A program made the position numbers and the translations under genes. DNA of 64,000 nucleotides from Wurfbainia villosa (taxonomy: Eukaryota > Streptophyta > Magnoliopsida > Zingiberales > Zingiberaceae): the NCBI GenBank assembly GCA_025175895.1, contig JAKLTH010000283.1, forward strand, positions 1,550,001-1,614,000. The letters run 5' to 3'. Positions 57,346-64,000 of this stretch are shown here, in pieces. The stretch's first letter is position 1, and every line of letters starts with the position of its first letter. Below the pieces are notes generated by a model. The model saw only the letters and a program-made list of their open reading frames with translations, did not search any database and was not told where the DNA came from.

Positions 57346-58782
57346 CGTAAATTTTGGAAATAATTTGAGAAGAATGAATTTAAATAAAATGAATTTTTAT
57401 TTCTCACAATTAAAAGTACGTAATAAACTAACAGGGAGGCCACAAACTAGACATGAGTTACGTTGCAAACTAGCTGTGGCCTCGCGGCTAGAGCATTGTA
57501 ATTTTTTTTTTCATTCTTTTTTTATTTTAATGGCTAATTTTTATCTTCAATCGATAAATAAAACATAAGATTATTTAAGTGAGTATTATGGACTCCTATT
57601 GATTTTTTTACTATTTTAAATGAATAAAACTTTTTAAAAAATTATAAAATAACAATTAGAACTATTTTATTATATGAAAATAAATATTGAGTTATTAAAT
57701 AAATACATGAATAAAAAATAAAAATTATAGAGATGAAAATGTGAAAATGAATATACGACTATATAATAATAGATAAGGAATAAAAATAAAAATATTTAAA
57801 AAAATCAAAATTATTCTTATCAAGGTAAAATAAAAATACATTTAAAATCACTTAGACATATATTTAGATAGAGAAAGAAAAATAAATTAAAAAAAAACTT
57901 AATTTACCTTTAAAATAATAATAAATATATAGATATCTCGATCTTAAATCCGACTAATTCTAAAAATGACCGATTAGATCATATAGCTTTCTAATATGAT
58001 GTTATATAATTTTTAAGCGAGATATGCTCCACTGATCACTAGAGTAAATCAATAAAGTATTCATGACTCAGCAGCTAGGTCCGACGATGCAATCGCATTG
58101 TCCATATAAGATAGGTCTGATGTCAAAGATGTACTTTGTCCGAGAAGATAAACTCATGATTCACATTCGACTCAGGATTGTCTGTCCATATTTTTTTGAA
58201 ATTCAAAATCGAATTTATTTCAATATAAAATCAAATCGTACTAAGATATGAGATATCATTCCATTTTATCACTGCATCGTGTCTCCGTGACCGATTAACT
58301 TTATTTATTGCAAGTAGATATGAGAGACTTGGAGAGTATAATAATTTTTTATATCTATTTTATTTCTTCATTTTATTTTTATTATTTTTTAAGCTAAACA
58401 TTTTATAATATCTTTGCACTTTCGTTCTTGTTGCTTTTGAGCCAAGCAGGGGTGTATATTCGGTTAAAATCGAACCGATCGAATTGATTAAGATAGAAAT
58501 CGAATAAATCAAATTTTTTTTAACTAAACTGAAATTTTATAATAAACTTGAAGTTCGTAGCTAAGGATTTTCTCCTCCCAAGTAAACACATGCTTAAAGT
58601 CATCCAGCTTTCACTTCGCTCCCAATAATTTTAAGAATTTTAAACCTTTTGCAACCGTCGAGACAATTTTAAAACGACACGTGCCCGAATTCTATTTGAA
58701 AGTCTCAGGGGGCCCACAAGAGAGTCCCTCAATGGCTTCCCATTTCGCAGCAAACCGGGAGGACATTTGAACGCCTTCCATT
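57346..58782. other. AT-rich intergenic, no gene seen
   Basis: Holds the MITE relic at 58449-58545. ORFs up to 67 codons lack motifs. Confidence 0.45.
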
Positions 58783-59545
58783 TAGAGCTGTCAAACGGGC
58801 CGATCCATGGCGGGGCGGATCAATCCGTCGTAAATTCAATATTTAGCGGAGAGGGGCGGGCCGATCCGTCATCTCGACGGGTTGAGAAATTTTCAACCCA
58901 ATCCAAAGCGGGTTACGGGTTAGGCGGGCCAACCCGCGGGCTATACAAATTTTAAAAATATATTTAAAATTACTAAGGTGTCGAGGACTTGAGGTAATGA
59001 TTTGTAAGACCGATAGAGTACCATGATTAAAAAAATAAATATTTGAAGTAACTAAAATCTTATAATTGTGATTCAATTATCGACTTACAAAATTAAGTAC
59101 CGATATTTTTGATTCCTTTCCAATGTTCTAAAATATTTAAATCTTAATAATATGTAAATGTATATTTTTACTCTTTTAAATAGAGATTCAATTGAGATTT
59201 TTTAACTTGGATAATTATTTGATTTTGATATGTTATTATTTTATATATTGATTAGAATAGCAGTGACAAGATAATAAAAAGCAATTAGAATATAAAAAAT
59301 ATTCTTTTGTTCTTTACTCTTAACTTCTTTTATACTTTGTTGAGGTGTATGTATGATAGAAGAAGATTGTAATGGTGAAAAATTTATCTTTTGATATTTC
59401 TCAACCCGCGGGCCAACCCGTCTAGAAACCCTTAACCCTTGCCGATCGTTCCGTTAAAGTCGAAATAATTGATAAAAATTGGCCGGCCGCTTAAATTGTT
59501 TGGCGGGGCGAACCAACCCGACGGACTTAACCCAACTTGACTACT
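58783..59545 (+). repeat. Dispersed non-coding element T1, copy B
   Basis: Colinear with 32255-33010, starting TAGAGCTGTCAAACGGGCC. It continues past the shared GCGGGCCAACCCGTCTAGA with GGCGGGGCGAACCAACCCGACGG, perhaps its far end. It directly abuts the inferred 5' leader of the ArfGAP gene. Confidence 0.65.
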
Positions 59546-60440
59546 TACATTCTCTTCTTTCTCGCATATTTTGGTTTGCTTCTCCAGATATCGCCGGCTT
59601 CCGCATTGGATTGCGTTGGATCCCTGCGCGCGCCCTTCGTCGATCTCTCTGGCATAGATTGGAATCTCCAGGTTCTCTCTTAGCGCTTAGATCGATCTCC
59701 CTTGCTTTGGGAATGCTCTCGATGCTTTGCTGTGCCCTTTGATCTCTCGATCGCTTTCTGATGCTTTATTTATTGATGGGTTATGGTTGCATCTGCTTAA
59801 AGATTGAGTCTTGCAGTTCCGAATCGATTCTATCTGTGTTATTTCCAACACTTACTTTTGTTTTAGTATTCCGATTTTTGTTGCCCTCGTTTTAACTTCT
59901 GTTTTTGGTGAAATTTGTCCCCTTTTTTGTTCTTGCCCTGCTTCCATTGTGTTTCATCTAGATTTATTCTCTTGACACGTATTGAGGCAGTGTGTTTCCT
60001 GTCTTCGTAATTTATAAAACTCGATTTGGTTTTCTATTCGGCTATTTTAAGAATGAAGTAGAAAATTTATCTAATGGCTGAGAAAGTATTGCCAGATTGT
60101 TTGGTACAGCCCAAGAACTCCTATTAATTACACTATTCTTTTGTGGAAGAAAAATATTCTTGCAGTAGTAGCGAATGATCCGATGTTTATACTTGCACCT
60201 GTTTCATGAAAAGATACAGCTTAATTTCAGTTTCTCTCCTTTCTCACAACAAAAAGCAATTCATTCCTAGAGATAAGCCTCATGAGGCTATTTGTTGAGA
60301 AACCTTTATCTTAGTTTTCTAAATGATACCTTCTGTTCACTCATATCATTTTTCCAAAAAAAAAAAAAGAAGAAGACACATTCTAATGATTTTAATGCAG
60401 GGTAAGAGAACGTTGGTGATCAAGTTCTGTTGAAGCAAAG

Positions 60441-63400
60441 ATGAGCAGTCATGATGATCACGAGAGATCTACAAGTAACATAATTTTATTATTGTTATTT
60501 CAATGTTAAGTCTTTTAATTAGAATAGCCTATTGTTTATCATGAACAAATACCAGCTGAGATGCCCATATACAATGTTTTCCAGGTATATGAAATGTCCT
60601 TAAACTCAAGAGGCAAATTATCAGACTTTCTTCTGCTATATAAATAAATCCTCCTAACTAGTAGGCTCGATCCTTTATTATATCATCATTTATATTTAAA
60701 TAAATTTTATCTTGTGCCCCTTTTAAAAATGTTTCCATCTGGATATATTGAATACTAAGGGTTCAAATCACATTTTGTTATTGTCCTTGTAGATAATATG
60801 AGGAAGTTGAAGGAGTTGATGCTTAAGAGTGACAACCGCATTTGTGCAGACTGTAGTGCCCCTGATCCGAAGTGGGCGTGAGTTCCTCTATCTTCTAAAG
60901 CATGATATGTCAAGATGGCATATTAGGTCCAAATCCATTTTGTTCCAATACCTTTATGTGCTTAAGGACAGAATATAACAAAAAATGATTTTGGAACTGA
61001 CATCAGTATATCAGTATTTTACCTTCACAGTAATAATCAAAATACCCACAAGATCAAGATGTTTGTCCCCCAAGGTTTCATTAACTTCAAAATGCCCCCT
61101 ATTGTTTCCACACAGAGACTGACATAGCTACTTTACCCATCTAAAAGTAATACTTCTCTTCCAAAAAATGTTAGTTCCGGTGACCTCCTTTTTCCTATAG
61201 GCCTAAGTAGAGGATTATTATTTGTATACGGTTCAACTGTGCCCTAGGTGGATTTCCTTGGCCATAGTCCATTGTTCTCATATGCCTTTTTGGATAAGAA
61301 ATCTCATATGGTCTGGATGTAGATGATGACTTTGTTGCATTCATCAAGTTTATCTCTTGTACTTGATTTTCTTCTATTTTTCTAGCTACTATATTTCTGT
61401 CTTCCTCCATATATAATTTCATATTTTCTAGCAGTTTGTTATATCTTTTATAAAAGGCTTCCATTTCTGTCATTTCTATTTGTGTTATGTTTGTAGCTAT
61501 TTCTTCTGGGATATAGACGTATCCTTCTAGTTCATCAAAAACTCCTTCTATTATTAACCCATGTTTTTCAAATAGATTAAACATCATATGTAGATGTGCG
61601 TAGTGTTCAATTTTGGTTTTTGAGAAAACTAATATATCATCAATGTATATGCAAGTAAATGTTGCTATATCTCGGAAGATAGTATTCATCTTCCTTTGAA
61701 ATACTTGTGGAGCTATTTTTAATCCGAAAGGCATCACTAGCCATTCGAAATGCCCTTTAGGACATGTAAATGTCGTCCAATTGGTTAATTCTGGATGCAT
61801 TCTTACTTACTAGAATCCGGATTTTAGATCGAATTTGAAATATCATTGTGAATGTTGTATTTTATTTATAAGTTATTCTTTGTCTGATATCTTGTAGCCG
61901 TCTTCATGACAATTGTCATTTAATCACCTATAGTTAAAAATCATTCGGGATTGTCCTCATTTTTGTTCTGGACTTTTATTGACAATGAAGGTTGGACTTC
62001 TATGTCTGGAAACCGATCTTTGTATAAGTTTTAAGTAATTACAGATCTCAAAACCGTAAAACTTGTTGTAATTTTTCTTTTTTGGTTTATCAGATCATCA
62101 AACATAGGGGTGTTCATATGTTTGAATTGCAGCGGTGTGCACAGGAACCTCGGCACACATATCTCAAAGGTACCATTGAATGACAATTCTTGTTTTTTGT
62201 TGCATTTAAAGCTTATGCATATTAGCATTTCTCACTTGAATCTGATACATCTAATCTGCGCGCACACACACACACACTAAACCAATTTCAGTTATATGGT
62301 TCAGTAGTATTTTCTTCAAAAATCAATTGATGACATTATGAATTAAATTCTATGTATTATTTCCTGTACATTCCTTTGTTTTCTTCTCTTCTGATTCAGG
62401 TTCTGTCAGTAACCCTAGATAAGTGGTCTGATGAGCAAATTGACTCTATGATAGAAGTTGGTGGAAATTCTTATGCCAATACCATTTATGAGGCTTTTCT
62501 TCCAAAAGGATATCCCAAGCCTAATGCACACTCCAGTTACGAAGAGAGAGCAAAATTCATAAGGTAATTGGTATTCATAGAGTTCTCAGGTTTCTCAAAA
62601 GATGAGTGAATCCTCATACTAAAAAACAATTCCATTTTTGAGTTAACAGGGCAAAATATGAGAGGCAAGATTTTTTGAAACCAGGTCTGCGAATTCTTCC
62701 TTCGAAAACATCTTGTGATTCCGAAATGGATAATGTTTGTTCAGAAAGTTCGTCTAATGCGGTAAAACCGAGTACCCTACAATTGTGAAATGTTATAGCA
62801 CGAGTAGCATATACTCTATTACCTACTTAGAATACTCTACATGTTATTTCAGGTAGGGATGGTAGAGTTCATTGGCATACTGATTGTCAAAGTAATTAAA
62901 GGCACTAATTTAGCAGTAAGAGATGTGCGAAGTAGCGATCCATATGTTGTTTTGACTCTTGGACAGCAGGTAAGTTTTAACCCTTTGGCAAGTCATTATC
63001 AACAGATAATATTTTTCCAGCAAGTAATTATGTCAATACATAATATGTTTCTCCACAAAGCGATTCGGTATTATCTATCTAAGGGTTAATTAGATGATTA
63101 ATCTTTTTTGCAGAAGGCTAAAACATCTGTCATTAAGAGCAATCTGAATCCTGTTTGGAATCAGGAGCTTAAGTTATCAGTTTCTAAAAACTACGGGGCA
63201 CTAAAAGTTGTAAGTTAATCCTCCTCAAACTTGATCAATGAACTTTTGTATCCTATAATGCACCGACGAATGCTTCCTAGAAATGTTCATGGAAGATACA
63301 ACAACAACAGTAACATTTATTCTTAAATAAATGTATGTCATTGAGCTCTATCCTCTACTATATCATCATCTATTTTTAAATAAATTTTATCTTATTTTAT

Positions 63401-64000
63401 TGTTGCTAACCAAGTCTCTTTTAATCTTTCTTTTTCTCGTTTGATATGTATATTTGTCATCATTTCACATCGTCTAATTAGAATATTTATTGGTCGTTTA
63501 AGTACATATCCGTACCACTGTAAACATGTCTGCAATTCCGACTTTCTCTCTAATGCTTTCATTTTTTTATTCTGTCTATCTTCGTATGTCCGCACATCCA
63601 TCTTAACATCCTCATCTCTGCAACTCTCATCTTTTGCTCATATACTCGAGTCGTAGTCCAACATTCAGTGTCAGATAACATAGCAGGTCTAATCGTCGTT
63701 CTGTAAAACTTCTCTTGTTCATGGAAGATAATCTTTGGAAAATTTGATGTGTTCAATTTGTGTTCCACAAACAGCAAGTATTTGATCACGACCTGATTTC
63801 CTCCGATGATCTGATGGGCGAAGCCGAGGTGGACCTCCAACCGATGATCACAGCAGCCACGGCGTTTGGCGATCCCAACTTGCTTGCCAATATGCAAATT
63901 GGGAAGTGGCTGCAATCCAATGACAATGCCCTCGTAAAAGACAGCAGCATCAATATAGTTGATGGGAAGGTCAAACAACAAGTGTCACTGAAGTTGCAAA
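60441..64000 (+). CDS. ArfGAP-C2 domain protein (AGD12/ZAC type), 3' end outside window
   Basis: Eight coding exons, all in phase with GT-AG junctions: 60441-60474, 60793-60877, 62094-62169, 62400-62563, 62650-62761, 62853-62969, 63114-63209, 63775 to beyond 64000. The N-terminal ArfGAP zinc finger is CADC...CLNC with the arginine finger region SGVHRNLGTHISKVLSVTLDKW; the domain runs on through YERQDFL. Then comes a short Ser-rich linker and a C2 domain (GILIVKVIKGTNLAVRDVRSSDPYVVL, NPVWNQELKLSV, VFDHDLISSDDLMGEA) with its calcium-site aspartates present. This order is that of plant AGD11-13, which activate ARF GTP hydrolysis at membranes and bind phosphoinositide. A 5' leader intron is likely (CTCCAG/GTTCTC near 59671 to the acceptor before 60401). 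Intron 2 holds a pararetroviral fragment and intron 7 a LINE. Confidence 0.94.
60640..60722 (-). mobile_element. LINE 3'-end fragment
   Basis: TTTATTATATCATCATTTAT followed by the AAATAAATTTTATCTT word matches the 3' ends of the other LINE copies. A similar scrap (GATTGGCTATATGGATCC) lies near 39838 in the pseudouridine synthase intron. Confidence 0.55.
61195..62050 (-). pseudogene. Endogenous pararetrovirus (Caulimoviridae) fragment in ArfGAP intron 2
   Basis: On the minus strand, 61560-61800 encodes a piece of a pararetroviral reverse transcriptase, recognised by GHFEWLVMPFGLK, FQRKM and the YIDD active-site box (about 61637-61648). GHFEW and FQRKM are typical of Caulimoviridae rather than Ty3 elements; a badnavirus-like source is my guess. 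Upstream (61801-62050) the RT continues but is broken by several stops and frame changes. From about 61560 down to 61195 the same frame runs into different, Glu-rich sequence without RT motifs, so the viral segments are rearranged. No other viral domain (protease, RNase H, movement protein) was found. It is a dead relic on the strand opposite to the gene. Confidence 0.8.
63284..63730 (-). mobile_element. 5'-truncated LINE with perfect 15-bp target-site duplication
   Basis: Direct repeats TGTTCATGGAAGATA (63284-63298, 63716-63730) flank a 417-bp insert. The insert is the 3' end of a LINE in minus orientation: CAACAACAACAG tail at left, the AAATAAATTTTATCTT word, then ORF2 C-terminal coding with motifs such as MRVAEMRMLRWMCGHT. 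It lies in intron 7 of the ArfGAP gene, 44 bp before the exon-8 acceptor. Confidence 0.93.

Noticed and set aside
61195..61800. Reading the 201-codon ORF as a Ty3/gypsy element
   Set aside because: The GHFEW...MPFGLK...FQRKM pattern is that of Caulimoviridae rather than Ty3, though only a search can settle it.

Overview
This window is nuclear DNA of a flowering plant. It contains split plant genes with GT-AG introns, a Sirevirus-type Ty1/copia element, LINE, SINE and hAT-like insertions, and an endogenous pararetrovirus fragment. The GC-rich P450 and receptor-kinase exons, set in very AT-rich intergenic DNA, suggest a commelinid monocot (a Zingiberales-like genome is plausible). That placement is inference from sequence style. 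No bacterial genes, CRISPR array or operon are present.

Layout. Bases 1-7826 are a minus-strand Sirevirus-like element: 3' LTR cut by the window edge, PPT, broken pol and gag, PBS, and a complete 1,094-bp 5' LTR. A single-exon CYP89-like P450 follows (8261-9865, -). Bases 9.9-16.4 kb are AT-rich with a LINE relic and one unassigned ORF. A UMP-CMP kinase gene (16.5-20.2 kb, -) carries a SINE with perfect target duplications. Bases 21-26 kb hold exon-like relics, a diverged solo LTR, a LINE relic and a dispersed repeat. An LRR-III pollen-receptor-kinase-like gene occupies 26528-28583 (+). Bases 28.6-33.1 kb are repeats, including a solo LTR with perfect 5-bp duplications. Then come an RCB/MRL7-type plastid gene (33632-37279, +) with repeat-expanded intron 1, an RluA-type pseudouridine synthase (38714-40427, -), a repeat-rich gap, an intronless CAF1 deadenylase (45877-46695, +), a gap with a LINE and a textbook hAT MITE, a TPR-PB1 (PHOX-like) gene (52677-55485, -), another repeat zone, and an ArfGAP-C2 gene (60441 to beyond 64000, +) whose introns hold a pararetrovirus fragment and a LINE.

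The genes are unrelated housekeeping, signalling and plastid functions and do not form a pathway. What links the region is transposon activity: several insertions can be proved by target-site duplications, and nesting order can be read at 32.25 kb. I found no convincing new biological system. The best leads are the repeat families sharing a CAGTCGACTG palindrome, a Sirevirus whose coding region looks far more decayed than its LTRs, the chimeric pararetroviral ORF, and a repeat family lying upstream of two gene promoters.
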